A stretch of DNA of 64,000 nucleotides from Parabacteroides sp. PM6-13 (GCF_029892605.1 NZ_JARXWF010000005.1:1-64000), one strand, 5' to 3'. Positions 54,302 to 63,508 are shown, numbered from the stretch's first letter. The notes: generated from the letters alone by a model not told the origin. Made by a program: numbers and translations.

Positions 54302-54880
54302 TTAGATTTCTATTTCATCCCCGGAGACAAGCCCATTCATCAGGGCGTAGAAGGTGAGTCCGGAGACCGTTTTAATGCCGAGCTTGGCTGTGATGTTCTT
54401 GCGGTGTGTCAATACGGTGTTCAGGCTAATATTCAGTTTATCGGCTATCTCTTTGTTGGTGATACCCTTCACGATCTGCTGGAGCACATCTGTTTCACGT
54501 GCGGAAAGATCTCTGTTGCCCTCTCCCGGCAAAACGGCAGTTTCCGCCGTAAAGAAAAGTTGCAGCTTCTCGATCAATGCCTCTTGTGAAATATTTTTAC
54601 AGATGTAATGGTTTGTGGGAGCTGACCCCGGGAAAGCGGATTCCTCATAGCGATCGATCAACAGGAGTGTTTTGTTGCGCCGCGGCAGGAAGAAGTCGGC
54701 ATATAGAAGGAAAATATCTGCCGTAGTCACATAATAATCCACCGTATCAGACAACGCTTCCGGACAATTACAGCTATAGACGGAGAAAGAAGGGAAATAC
54801 TCATTCAACACATACCGGAGGCCAATACACTGGAGCGTATCGGTCAGGACAAGGGCAATCTGTTTGTTGTGAAGAGGCAT
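54302..54880 (-). CDS. LuxR-type regulator with degenerate receiver-like domain
   Basis: A 192-aa protein. Residues about 130-190 form a LuxR/NarL HTH: LSARETDVLQQIVKGITNKE, IADKLNISLNTVLTHRKNIT. The N-terminal 120 residues look like a receiver domain in layout (IALVLTDTLQCIGLRYVLNE, IFLLYADFFLPRRNKTLLLI), but the acidic pocket and phospho-Asp are not clearly preserved, so phosphorylation is doubtful. The ATG at 54880 is preferred over a TTG at 54889. The gene follows the RIC-like gene by 16 bases, so the two proteins may work together. Confidence 0.8.
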   Translation of the reverse strand: MPLHNKQIALVLTDTLQCIGLRYVLNEYFPSFSVYSCNCPEALSDTVDYYVTTADIFLLYADFFLPRRNKTLLLIDRYEESAFPGSAPTNHYICKNISQEALIEKLQLFFTAETAVLPGEGNRDLSARETDVLQQIVKGITNKEIADKLNISLNTVLTHRKNITAKLGIKTVSGLTFYALMNGLVSGDEIEI

Positions 54881-54896
54881 CTCGATCAATCCTTAC

Positions 54897-55598
54897 TTAG
54901 CGGAGTTTTTCCATCGCCGCCACCATCGGCATCAGGATCCGATAGCGTATGCGGTTGTGTTGTTTGATATCTTTTTCCAGGCTACTCACGCCGAAGATCA
55001 CAGCATAACAGAGGTTATCGTCGTAATCGCCCGAAAGATGGCGCACCATAATACTCTTTAGGTCGAACAAGAGCGCTTCGATCGCATCCTCCTCATTGCC
55101 CTCGTTCTGCAAACGCAGGATCTCTTCTTCTTCCGAAAGGGGAGCCAGTTGGCGACTCAACTGAAGACAATAAGGGAACCACTTCTCCTTATCGTGCGTT
55201 ATGCGTGTTTTCAGTTCCTCCTTAAAGGAGTTGAAAAACTTACCGATCAAGAGCAGGGTCGGGTTTTCCGGGTTACTGATAGAGATGAAAGAGTTCAGAT
55301 GACGTTCGATATTGGGCAACTGATAGCGTTCGTAATAGAGGTTGGTCTTCGTCAGGTAGTCAATGATCTGCGACGTATGGAAGGTGCGCAGTTTCTTTTC
55401 CGGGAAATACTCCTCATTCAGGAACGTATTAATAACCGTAAGGACAAAGTCCGTATCTAGGCTGTTCTCCTTACAAATCGTATCGACCGGCTTGTCGCCC
55501 AAGCCCAGGCGGATACCAAAACGATTTAAAACGGGAATGAGTGAGGGGTACTCTTCGACCACCTCACTCATTTGCATATTTGCGTATACTAAAGCCAT
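54897..55598 (-). CDS. RIC/YtfE-like protein with degenerate di-iron ligands
   Basis: A 233-aa protein resembling the repair-of-iron-centres family. The N-terminal 60 residues match the ScdA/DUF542 pattern (EYPSLIPVLNRFGIRLGLGD) but lack the Cys pair usually found there. The rest is a four-helix, hemerythrin-like region (RITHDKEKWFPYCLQL, LEKDIKQHNRIRYRILMPMV) in which some His ligands remain and acidic ones are replaced by Arg or Asn. It may sense or regulate rather than repair. The LuxR-type gene follows directly, which favours a regulatory role; this is inference. Confidence 0.6.
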   Translation of the reverse strand: MALVYANMQMSEVVEEYPSLIPVLNRFGIRLGLGDKPVDTICKENSLDTDFVLTVINTFLNEEYFPEKKLRTFHTSQIIDYLTKTNLYYERYQLPNIERHLNSFISISNPENPTLLLIGKFFNSFKEELKTRITHDKEKWFPYCLQLSRQLAPLSEEEEILRLQNEGNEEDAIEALLFDLKSIMVRHLSGDYDDNLCYAVIFGVSSLEKDIKQHNRIRYRILMPMVAAMEKLR

Positions 55599-55602
55599 TG
55601 TT

Positions 55603-56547
55603 TTAAGCCTCTTTCCATTGTTTGCGCATAAGCTCCACGGCAGCAGGCACTGTCAGTTCCTTTTCACCTTTTGAGCCACACTCGAAGCTTACATACTTAT
55701 CGTACCCAAGCATCTTCAAGGCTTTGAAGCCATTCACATAATTATCGGCCTCCCCATCTTCGCCCGGCATAGAGCGGCGTTTGCGGCTGGCGATATGTAC
55801 ATGTTGCAGGTATTCTTTTCCGGCCGAGAGGAAGGCACCCATATCACAGGTCTCCTCATGCGTCATATGCCAGAAGTCACCCATACACTTCACACCGGGG
55901 TTGTTGATATCGCGACAGATCGATGCCGCATCAGCTACCTGGCGCAAATAGAATGCCTCCCGACGATTCAAGGGTTCTAAGATAACGGTGGTTCCACATT
56001 CCGCAGCAAAATTCCCCATCTCCGTAAACTGCTCACAGAGGAAATCACGTGTCTCCTGCGTATGCGGCATAGCCGGTTGCTGATGGTTGAAAGCCGGCAC
56101 AATGATCACACCCGTCGAACCCAGTTCGCCGGCAGCGGCTATAATCTCCTTCATGGTATCCATACAGAGCTTGCGCACTTCCGGATCGGTCGACAAGATA
56201 AAACCCTGGAAACCGGCGCAAATAGCGCTCACCTTTATGTTGCGGCCATTCAACGCCGCCTTTATTTCAGGCACACGCTCTTTCAACCCACGTCCGCCCG
56301 GCTCGAAACCAACGACGCCCAGTTTCTCCATATAATCGAACTTCTCATGCAGGTTTCCCCCCAAAGCAACCCCTTCCTGGAAAGAGATCTTCAGTTCGAC
56401 ATCGCTTTTACAGCAGGAGCCCGAACAGCCCTCATCATCTTTAGATGCCGCTTTCGCGGTACAGGCAGCCAAAGAGGCGCCGCCAACAGAGGCTAAGGCT
56501 ACCGTCGACAGGCCGGTTCTCAAAAAATTTCTTCTATCTAGTCCCAT
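55603..56547 (-). CDS. Tat-exported sugar phosphate isomerase/epimerase-like TIM-barrel protein
   Basis: A 314-aa protein of the xylose-isomerase-like TIM-barrel family (AP endonuclease 2 superfamily). The N-terminus DRRNFLRTGLSTVALASVGG is a twin-arginine signal ending in a possible lipobox LAAC. Barrel motifs with likely metal ligands are TVILEPLNRREAF, CMGDFWHMTHEE, YLQHVHIASRKRR and YVSFECGSKG. A Cys-rich patch (GCSGSCC) follows the signal. It lies 4 bases after the Gfo/Idh gene, so the pair likely act on the same sugar in the periplasm. Confidence 0.85.
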   Translation of the reverse strand: MGLDRRNFLRTGLSTVALASVGGASLAACTAKAASKDDEGCSGSCCKSDVELKISFQEGVALGGNLHEKFDYMEKLGVVGFEPGGRGLKERVPEIKAALNGRNIKVSAICAGFQGFILSTDPEVRKLCMDTMKEIIAAAGELGSTGVIIVPAFNHQQPAMPHTQETRDFLCEQFTEMGNFAAECGTTVILEPLNRREAFYLRQVADAASICRDINNPGVKCMGDFWHMTHEETCDMGAFLSAGKEYLQHVHIASRKRRSMPGEDGEADNYVNGFKALKMLGYDKYVSFECGSKGEKELTVPAAVELMRKQWKEA

Positions 56548-56551
56548 AGTC

Positions 56552-57937
56552 TTATTTATTTCTTGGCACGTAGGCTTTTCCTGCTACAGGAACGGTGAAC
56601 TTACTCATATCCATTTTACCCAGGCTTACATCCTCCGGCATATAGTTCTCCGGCGAAGCGGTCATCTCATCCCAAGTAGTTTCCACACCGGTATAGGCCG
56701 AGTTACGTCCCATGATCGCTGCCATATTCGAGATCGCCGTTTCCGAAGCCTGTTCCAGCGGCTTGTTCTGACGAATGGCATTGATCCAGTTCACATGCTC
56801 CAGGGTGTAAGGATCTGTTTGTTGGTATTTCTCTTTTTCAGCGTCTCCATCATACTTCCAAAGCACATTGCCTGCCAGGTCTTTGATTTCCATGTCACGG
56901 CTGTTCCAAGAGCCTTTGGTTCCCTGAATAAACTCACTCACATTATTTGCACATCCATCGATCTGACGGCACATACTATGCAGGTGAATACCATTCTCCA
57001 TCACAAAGTCGACACTGAAGTTATCGAACTGATCACCCGTCACACGGCGCTGACGTGATCCGAAACCTACAGCGCTCACCGGTTTCAAGCCGCTGAACCA
57101 GGTAAACACATCGATATTATGTACGTGTTGTTCCACGATATGGTCGCCCGAAAGCCATTTCCAGTTCACCCAGTCTTTGATCATCCATTCGCCATCGGTC
57201 CAACCGGCCTGACGATCACGATGCCACAATTTACCTCCATTCCAGTAAACAACACCACCGGTGATCTCACCGATCATACCTTCCATTATTTTCTGATAGG
57301 ATGCCACATAGCTGCGTTGGTGATGACGTTGGGTTCCGGTGATAACACGCAGGTTTTTCGCGGCTGCCTGTTTAGCCGTTGCCACGATGGTGCGATAACC
57401 GGCCGGGTCTACACAAATCGGTTTTTCCAGGAAGGAGTGTTTATTCTTCTGCGTCGCATATTCAAAATGAATCGGACGGAAATTAGGCGGAGTGGCAACG
57501 ATCACCACATCTACGCCACTATCAATAAGCTGCTTGTAGGCATCCAAACCGACAAAGCGCATATTTTCCGGTATATCAATTCCTTTTTCTTCTTTCAACT
57601 TATTAGCCAAGCTATCAACTCTCTCCTTGAAAGTATCACAAAGCGCCGTGATGGTCACACCATTGGCCGCGTTCAGCCAGTTGAATGCCGCACCCGAACC
57701 ACGGCCACCACAACCGATCACACCGGCTTTCAGCTCTTTCCCGTCGGCTGCCTTATCCATATCCAAATCAGGGATATAATAGGATCCCGCTTCCTTCAGA
57801 GGTTTGATAGCCGGTTCTTTACTGCCACCACAAGAGGTCAAAGCCGTTGCCGCGCCACCTGTTCCGATAACTCCCAAAGCACCTGCTGCCGCGGAGCTTT
57901 TCAAAAATGATCTTCTGCTAATAGTTCCTTTTTTCAT
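56552..57937 (-). CDS. Tat-exported Gfo/Idh/MocA-family oxidoreductase
   Basis: A 461-aa NAD(P)-dependent dehydrogenase-like protein with a twin-arginine signal (TISRRSFLKSSAAAGALG) and possible lipobox LTSC. The Rossmann motif is AGVIGCGGRGSGAAFNWL; the catalytic-type EKP is in HSFLEKPICVDPAGY. The later part (WKWLSGDHIVEQHVHNIDVF) contains the Asp/His motif seen in this family. Export with a bound cofactor is typical of glucose-fructose oxidoreductase-like enzymes. It lies between a cytochrome-SUMF1 gene (25-base gap) and the isomerase gene. The substrate is unknown. Confidence 0.9.
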   Translation of the reverse strand: MKKGTISRRSFLKSSAAAGALGVIGTGGAATALTSCGGSKEPAIKPLKEAGSYYIPDLDMDKAADGKELKAGVIGCGGRGSGAAFNWLNAANGVTITALCDTFKERVDSLANKLKEEKGIDIPENMRFVGLDAYKQLIDSGVDVVIVATPPNFRPIHFEYATQKNKHSFLEKPICVDPAGYRTIVATAKQAAAKNLRVITGTQRHHQRSYVASYQKIMEGMIGEITGGVVYWNGGKLWHRDRQAGWTDGEWMIKDWVNWKWLSGDHIVEQHVHNIDVFTWFSGLKPVSAVGFGSRQRRVTGDQFDNFSVDFVMENGIHLHSMCRQIDGCANNVSEFIQGTKGSWNSRDMEIKDLAGNVLWKYDGDAEKEKYQQTDPYTLEHVNWINAIRQNKPLEQASETAISNMAAIMGRNSAYTGVETTWDEMTASPENYMPEDVSLGKMDMSKFTVPVAGKAYVPRNK

Positions 57938-57962
57938 GATAATAGATATTATTTTCGGTTAT

Positions 57963-59546
57963 TTACTGTTCTATTGCTGATGCCGGTTCACAAACCACCC
58001 GGAAGCCAATACCACGCATATCCGAATACCACCAGATACTCTTAGGCTGCTGCGGGTCGGTCTTCAACCAGGTGTCATGTTTCGTATAGTCACGGGCCGC
58101 CACGCGCAGTTCCGACGCATCGGATGCATAGTTACCACCACGCACCACCCATTCTTCGCCTTCCGTTACCAGCGGATCTTTGACCTGATCAGCCCATTTA
58201 CTATAAGCTGCCGCATCGTATTTATCCGCGCAATACTCCATTACGTTACCCGACATATTCTTCAAGCCGAATGGATTGGCCAGGACAACGCTTGGTTCCT
58301 GTGTGCGATTGCGACTATTATTCGTATAGATAGCATAAGATGAAATGCTATCTGTCTTGGCATCAAAAAACTTACGCCAGAATCCCAGGTTAGAGTAATC
58401 TTTCGGACTACCCGGGAAGAAATAAGGCGTCTCCGTGCCTCCGCGTGCCGCGTATTCCCACTCGGCTTCTGTCGGCAAGCGGTATTTCTTACCTGTCTTT
58501 TGCGACAGCCATTGACAGAATGTCTCTGCCGCATAGTGTGTCATGGTGATGGCCGGACGTTCACCCCCACCCCATCCCTGATCGGGGAATCCAAACGGAG
58601 GAGTCGGACCGGAAATGGCATCCACCTCCGGATTACTGTTGTTGGCATATACATCTTCCGGCGGAATACGTCCTTCGCTCATGGTCTGTGCATAAAAGGC
58701 CCAGTATTGATCCCAGGTGGTTTCCAGCTCCGCCATAAAGAACGGGCTAACCGTTACCGACCGCACCGGTCCTTCGTCTTCACGACGGAATGGTTCCTTT
58801 TCGGTGCTACCCATCTGGAAGGTGCCGCCCGGTATCGCCTTCATGGCTACGGTCACAGCCGTACCCGGAATCTGTTCCTCAAAATCCTCGAAGGCAGTCA
58901 CCTTGGTCGGTTCCTGGAAATACATGCTCGGATCGACTGTCACACCAAAAGTAACACCCGGTATACCTGCCAGTTTCGAATGGGTATAGTTCGGGTTATA
59001 ATGACCCACGTCCAGGTGACAGCTGATACATTGCAAGTTCAATTTCTTTTCGTTTTCCTCATAATAGAGATGAGCCGTAATACCGTCCGATGTAATGCCT
59101 TCCGGGAAAAGGTTCTGATGACATTTCACACAAGACTGATTCGGTATGTATTTTACAGCATGCTCCAACTCTGACTTCATATCCCAGTCAAAATCGGCAC
59201 TATCTTTCGTCATATACCCCCAGACATCCTTCAATCCCAGCTTCAACTTGGCCGTATAATGGTCCCAGGTATCGAGCTGTGGCGGAAGATGGCAATCGAC
59301 GCAACTCACCTTGACACCGCTTCCGTTATTCACGTGCGTTGAAAGTTTCCAACTATCTTCCACGTGCGGATGCACATGGCAGACCATACAAGACTCATCT
59401 GTTGAAAAATGAACAGAGGTAAGGTAAGCAGATACAACAACTGCTATTCCCAGGATAAGGCCAATAAAAAAGATAAAGGTTCTCTTCTTAAAGAAATTTC
59501 TTTTCTTGCCGGATTGATACTGCTTTGACAAAGTGTTTTTACGCAT
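57963..59546 (-). CDS. NapC/NirT-like tetraheme cytochrome fused to a SUMF1-type domain
   Basis: A 527-aa membrane-anchored protein. An N-terminal helix (residues about 23-45) is followed by four CxxCH haem sites at residues 53-57, 82-86, 139-143 and 173-177, the NapC/NirT layout for electrons from quinol. Residues about 233-522 form a SUMF1/FGE-like domain: AIPGGTFQMGSTEKEPFRRE, YRLPTEAEWEYAARGG, NMSGNVMEYCADKYD, WVVRGGNYASDASELRVAAR. The Cys pair that formylglycine-generating enzymes carry near the last motif is absent. It is the first gene of a unit with the Gfo/Idh and isomerase genes, suggesting electron transfer in the periplasm. Confidence 0.88.
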   Translation of the reverse strand: MRKNTLSKQYQSGKKRNFFKKRTFIFFIGLILGIAVVVSAYLTSVHFSTDESCMVCHVHPHVEDSWKLSTHVNNGSGVKVSCVDCHLPPQLDTWDHYTAKLKLGLKDVWGYMTKDSADFDWDMKSELEHAVKYIPNQSCVKCHQNLFPEGITSDGITAHLYYEENEKKLNLQCISCHLDVGHYNPNYTHSKLAGIPGVTFGVTVDPSMYFQEPTKVTAFEDFEEQIPGTAVTVAMKAIPGGTFQMGSTEKEPFRREDEGPVRSVTVSPFFMAELETTWDQYWAFYAQTMSEGRIPPEDVYANNSNPEVDAISGPTPPFGFPDQGWGGGERPAITMTHYAAETFCQWLSQKTGKKYRLPTEAEWEYAARGGTETPYFFPGSPKDYSNLGFWRKFFDAKTDSISSYAIYTNNSRNRTQEPSVVLANPFGLKNMSGNVMEYCADKYDAAAYSKWADQVKDPLVTEGEEWVVRGGNYASDASELRVAARDYTKHDTWLKTDPQQPKSIWWYSDMRGIGFRVVCEPASAIEQ

Positions 59547-59687
59547 GGTTTTTAAAACATATTCGTTCTTTCAGAGTGTAATAGTATTCTCACTATTTTT
59601 TATCGGCAATAAAAATAGACTTTTACTTTCTATCTGAAAAGAAATAAAGCAGCAAATTAACGTTTAATGCTGGAATTGCAACATTAT

Positions 59688-60269
59688 TTATACCATTTTC
59701 AACATTTCGAACATACTTTTATACACATCGGCTTTTTCAGGCAATGGTTTTGGGTAGGCTCTCGAGGAAGAGGGCATTCGAAAAAGCAACAGCGAACGCC
59801 CTTCATAATCGAAAGCGACACTTCCGCCCACGGCAGGCTCTTGCACACCGGGCAATAGAGAAAGTATCGTATCCATCGCCTTTTGTCCCGTAACGGCAAT
59901 CGCCCGGCATTGAGGTATCTTAGGCAGGATAACGGAGAGATCCAAAGGGGTTACCACATCGAGGAATTTATCCGATGCGTTTGCCTTCTGCCGAATCACT
60001 TCGACCGCCGTATCTCCCAGACCTATCCCTTTTTCTTCACAAAAAGGCACCGCCTTCTCCCGGCTAAAGGCTTTCGGGTTGGCCAGGAAATAGTCTTTGT
60101 TATCGTAGAATATCAGTCCCATAATCCGCCACATATCGTTGATGATGTTCGGATAATAAAAATCCATCGACCAGCGGGCCTTGGGAGGAGGAAAGCTACC
60201 CAGCATCAACAGCCGGCAGGTAGGGGGCAAAAAAAAGCCCAGCGGATGTTGTTCCGTCCGGACTTCCAT
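59688..60269 (-). CDS. Uracil-DNA glycosylase superfamily protein
   Basis: A 193-aa DNA repair protein. Motif A appears as LLMLGSFPPPKARWSMDFYY and motif B region as LFRMPSSSRAYP. This is the pattern of the family sometimes called hypoxanthine-DNA glycosylases rather than the Ung type (no GQDPYH). It probably removes deaminated bases; exact lesion unknown. The ATG follows the stop of the upstream gene by one base, so both are co-transcribed. Confidence 0.78.
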   Translation of the reverse strand: MEVRTEQHPLGFFLPPTCRLLMLGSFPPPKARWSMDFYYPNIINDMWRIMGLIFYDNKDYFLANPKAFSREKAVPFCEEKGIGLGDTAVEVIRQKANASDKFLDVVTPLDLSVILPKIPQCRAIAVTGQKAMDTILSLLPGVQEPAVGGSVAFDYEGRSLLLFRMPSSSRAYPKPLPEKADVYKSMFEMLKMV

Positions 60270-60270
60270 A

Positions 60271-60906
60271 TTACTTATTCTTGGCGTTCATTTTAGCCTC
60301 GTTCTTAGCCAACAAGACTATATTATAGACAAAATCGGTCATCCACTCTTCCGAATAGCCAAGGGCTTCAGCCGCTTTGCGAACACTCCAGGCTGCCTTC
60401 TGGTCATTGATCTCTTTCCATTCGGATTTGGTGACAATGTCATGTACAGTTTTTTCCGTCTGTTGATAGAGCAGCTTTTTATTGAACATAGAGAGGCGGA
60501 ACTTCCATTTCATCAGATTATCCAACAACGAAAACAGATCACTGCAAAAACCTTGAAACTTAAAGAAATAGGCTTGTATATCCTGCTGTTTCTTGCAGTT
60601 CTTCTTGACCGAAGCATCGATCTCTCTGAAAAAAGAGTCTTTGAGGTCGTAATCGGCCATCAACACCTTCTTCACTTTCGACTTCTCCGCCAGTCCGAGC
60701 TTGTTGTTTTGTGTCGGGATCTTTAGCATCCGCTTAAACAGGGCCAGATCGGGCAACATATTCATATTGGTCACCCCTAAATTAACTGCAATAACCCCCT
60801 GGTAATATACCCGCACAAAGGTCATAAACTCCTCCATGGTTCGTTCACTATAGCCTAATTCGCTCTCTGCTTTCTTTCTTCCAAAAATCTTTGAAAATAT
60901 ACTCAT
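60271..60906 (-). CDS. Hypothetical helical protein
   Basis: A 211-aa cytoplasmic protein starting MSIFSKIFGRKKAESELGYS. It is mainly helical and rich in Lys, with no signal or membrane segment and no motif I recognise. The first in-frame start at 60936 adds ten residues and is less likely, because MSIFSKIFG is a typical opening for such proteins. It lies 89 bases after the UpxY gene and one base ahead of the glycosylase gene. It is probably real given length and packing; the function is unknown. Confidence 0.7.
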   Translation of the reverse strand: MSIFSKIFGRKKAESELGYSERTMEEFMTFVRVYYQGVIAVNLGVTNMNMLPDLALFKRMLKIPTQNNKLGLAEKSKVKKVLMADYDLKDSFFREIDASVKKNCKKQQDIQAYFFKFQGFCSDLFSLLDNLMKWKFRLSMFNKKLLYQQTEKTVHDIVTKSEWKEINDQKAAWSVRKAAEALGYSEEWMTDFVYNIVLLAKNEAKMNAKNK

Positions 60907-60995
60907 CGTTTCTCTCTTTATTGATTTAAGACACAAACTTACATTATTTTTATGGTTGGTCAGCCCTTTTTACGCTTGTTTAGGGAACAATCGCC

Positions 60996-61499
60996 CTATC
61001 GTAAGCGTTTCACCGGAGCAACATCATTCAGCTTCACACAAACGGTAGCCCCCAATGGCTCCAGGTAAAGCAACAGATATTTCTTCTTGATCTTCTTCAC
61101 TTTGCCGGACACATTTTTCATCGCCCCGCACAGAATCTCCACCTCATCCCCCGGCAATAACGGATGTTCGGAAGCCTGCTCTAAAAACTCTTCAATGGCA
61201 TCGATCTCTTTCTGACGAATCGTAGCCGGCTTGCCATTGTAGTAGATAACACGGGAAACACCCTGCTGGCGTAACAGGGTATGTATATGATGTTCATTTG
61301 TACGAACAAACAGATAAGAGGGGAAAAGAGGTATATCGACCAACTTCACCCGATCCGACCAGACACGTGGCGAACGATGCAGTGGCAGCCAACACTCCAC
61401 CTCCTGCTCTTTCAATCGCTCACACACCTGCTTTTCGGCTCGTGGTGCCGTGTACAACACATACCATTTCTCCTTTAACGCTTTACCCCCCTTATCCAT
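60996..61499 (-). CDS. UpxY-type NusG paralogue (transcription antiterminator)
   Basis: A 167-aa protein with a NusG N-terminal domain (KWYVLYTAPRAEKQVCERLK, FPSYLFVRTNEHH) and a C-terminal KOW domain (LLPGDEVEILCGAMKNVSGK). In Bacteroides, UpxY proteins read through early terminators in capsule operons. Here it lies 10 bases after dnaJ with no polysaccharide genes nearby. The start at the ATG of MDKGGKAL is chosen; a TTG at 61517 would overlap dnaJ. Its target operon cannot be seen in this window. Confidence 0.85.
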   Translation of the reverse strand: MDKGGKALKEKWYVLYTAPRAEKQVCERLKEQEVECWLPLHRSPRVWSDRVKLVDIPLFPSYLFVRTNEHHIHTLLRQQGVSRVIYYNGKPATIRQKEIDAIEEFLEQASEHPLLPGDEVEILCGAMKNVSGKVKKIKKKYLLLYLEPLGATVCVKLNDVAPVKRLR

Positions 61500-61509
61500 C
61501 TCTGCCCTG

Positions 61510-62673
61510 TTAGTCAAACATATTCCTGAATCGGCTGAATATCTTCTCCTTCATCGTCTTATTCGGTTGGAAGTTCGGAGAGTTTTCCCAGCCATTCAAC
61601 GTCTCTTTCTCGGAAGCACTCAACACCTCAGGGATATACACACTCACGTTCACAAGCAGATCGCCGGTTCCATAGCTATTGATGGAGGGTAACCCTTTGT
61701 TGCGCAAACGAAGCACCTTGCCCGGCTGCGTACCCGGATCGATCTTTAACTTTGCCTTTCCATCGACGGTAGGCACCTCTACCGTGGTACCCAAAGCCGC
61801 CTGTGGCACGGTAAGCAATAGATTATAAAGCAGGTCGTTCTCGTCGCGAATCAATTCAGGATGTGCCTCTTCCTCCACAAGAATCAAGAGGTCACCATTC
61901 ACCCCGCCATGACGAGCGGCATTTCCTTTACCGCTCATCGAGAGCTGCATGCCTTCTGCTACACCGGCCGGCACATTGATCGTGATCACATCGTCATCTT
62001 TCACGATGCCTTCGCCGGCACACACCGCACATTTCTTCGTGATAACCTTCCCTTCTCCATGACAGGTAGGACAAGGCGATTGAGTCTGCATTTGTCCGAG
62101 GAAAGTACTCGTGACGCGTGTTACGACTCCGCTACCATGACAGGTGTCACAGGTTTTTATGCTCTTATCGTCTTCGGCACCCGATCCGTTACAGTGTTTA
62201 CACGAAACGAACTTCTTCACTTTGATCTTCTTCTCTACCCCGTGTGCAATATCTTTTAGGCTTAATTTCACCTTCACACGAAGATCGGAACCACGGTTCA
62301 CCCGACGTCCGCCACGCGAACCGCCGCCACCAAAACCGCTGAAGCCGCCAAAACCGCCAAAATGTCCTCCGAAAATATCTCCAAACTGAGAGAATATATC
62401 CTCCATCGACATGCCGCCGCCAAAGCCGCCACCGCCGCCTGAGGCTCCGCCAACACCGGCGTGTCCAAACTGGTCGTAGCGCTGACGCTTCTGCTCGTCG
62501 CTCAATATATCATAGGCTTCTGCAGCCTCCTTAAACTTCTCTTCAGCCTCTTTATTGTCCGGGTTTTTATCCGGATGAAACTCAATTGCTTTCTTGCGGT
62601 ACGCTTTCTTTATCTCGTCGGCTGTAGCTGTTTTAGAAACGCCCAGCACTTCGTAGTAATCCCTTTTAGCCAT
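61510..62673 (-). CDS. dnaJ: Chaperone protein DnaJ
   Basis: A 387-aa co-chaperone that stimulates DnaK ATPase and binds unfolded proteins. Order: J domain with HPD in [13 protein letters not shown], Gly/Phe-rich linker (about residues 75-120), four CxxCxGxG zinc repeats ([32 protein letters not shown]), and C-terminal substrate domains. It is full length for type I DnaJ. It follows grpE by 33 bases; dnaK is not in the window. Confidence 0.97.
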   Translation of the reverse strand: MAKRDYYEVLGVSKTATADEIKKAYRKKAIEFHPDKNPDNKEAEEKFKEAAEAYDILSDEQKRQRYDQFGHAGVGGASGGGGGFGGGMSMEDIFSQFGDIFGGHFGGFGGFSGFGGGGSRGGRRVNRGSDLRVKVKLSLKDIAHGVEKKIKVKKFVSCKHCNGSGAEDDKSIKTCDTCHGSGVVTRVTSTFLGQMQTQSPCPTCHGEGKVITKKCAVCAGEGIVKDDDVITINVPAGVAEGMQLSMSGKGNAARHGGVNGDLLILVEEEAHPELIRDENDLLYNLLLTVPQAALGTTVEVPTVDGKAKLKIDPGTQPGKVLRLRNKGLPSINSYGTGDLLVNVSVYIPEVLSASEKETLNGWENSPNFQPNKTMKEKIFSRFRNMFD

Positions 62674-62706
62674 TCTATTCTTTGTTTCTCCTTACCACTT
62701 GTCCTA

Positions 62707-63285
62707 TCATTCACCCACAACCACCTTGGAATGGCGAATAACCTTCTCGTGCAGTATGTATCCGGTCTGGACACAATCGAGCACCTTCCCTTTCAAGTCT
62801 TCTTCCGGAGCCGGAATCGTAGCCACTGCTTCAAAGGCCTCCGTATCGAATGTTTTTCCAATCGCCTCAATAGGTTTCACACCCTGTTGAGCCAGATAAC
62901 CCATAAACTTATTGTAAATCAAATCAACTCCTTCGCTCACCGCTTTCACGTCTTCAGCTACGCGAATATTTTGCATGGCTCGTTCAAAGTCGTCAATGAT
63001 TGGCAACAGGTTGATCAATGTCGTTTCACCACCCGATTTAATCAATTCCGCTTTCTCGCGCAACGTACGCTTGCGGTAATTATCAAACTCAGCCATCAAG
63101 CGTAGATGCGAATCGTTCAAATCGTCATATTTTTTCTGCAACGCCTCACATCCGTCAGCCAGGCTGTCAGTATTGTCACCCATTTCGTCTGACGAGGCAG
63201 ACGATTCTTCCGACGGATTTGTCACTTTTCCATTGATAAGATCATCTTCCGGAAAGTTTTTTTGCTCTTCATTCATCTTGTTCAT
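62707..63285 (-). CDS. grpE: Nucleotide exchange factor GrpE
   Basis: A 192-aa protein that releases ADP from DnaK. It has an acidic disordered start (NFPEDDLINGKVTNPSEESS), a long coiled-coil (EALQKKYDDLNDSHLRLMAE, FDNYRKRTLREKAELIKSGG) and the C-terminal beta domain (GVKPIEAIGKTFDTEAFEAV, VLDCVQTGYILHEKVIRHSK). It is the first gene of grpE-dnaJ-upxY. Two Met codons near the start (positions 1 and 4) are both possible. Confidence 0.96.
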   Translation of the reverse strand: MNKMNEEQKNFPEDDLINGKVTNPSEESSASSDEMGDNTDSLADGCEALQKKYDDLNDSHLRLMAEFDNYRKRTLREKAELIKSGGETTLINLLPIIDDFERAMQNIRVAEDVKAVSEGVDLIYNKFMGYLAQQGVKPIEAIGKTFDTEAFEAVATIPAPEEDLKGKVLDCVQTGYILHEKVIRHSKVVVGE

Positions 63286-63397
63286 TCCTTTTATATTTTA
63301 TGTTTCTTATTGACGCACAACAATATAGCCACTATGGAAATCCCTACATTCCGGGATAACACACCTATAAAACATGACTTATTCATAAATAGATATG

Positions 63398-63405
63398 CAA
63401 ATATA
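63398..63405 (-). promoter_or_regulatory. Putative -7 element for grpE
   Basis: On the minus strand it reads TATATTTG, matching TAnnTTTG, 112 bases upstream of the grpE ATG. No matching -33 box is seen. It lies in the gene-free stretch 63286-63714, which otherwise holds the two repeats listed separately. Confidence 0.4.
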
Positions 63406-63508
63406 CTGCCAACTATTGAACAGGAGGATACTATTTGATGCCGAAAGAGACAAAAAGTGCACTTTCCGCCTCCCCTTTGGGTAAGCAACCCTCAATTGAC
63501 AAATTGAT

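Noticed and set aside
63291-63488. 65-codon frame upstream of grpE
   Set aside because: It covers the probable grpE promoter region, shows no family resemblance and has poor start context.
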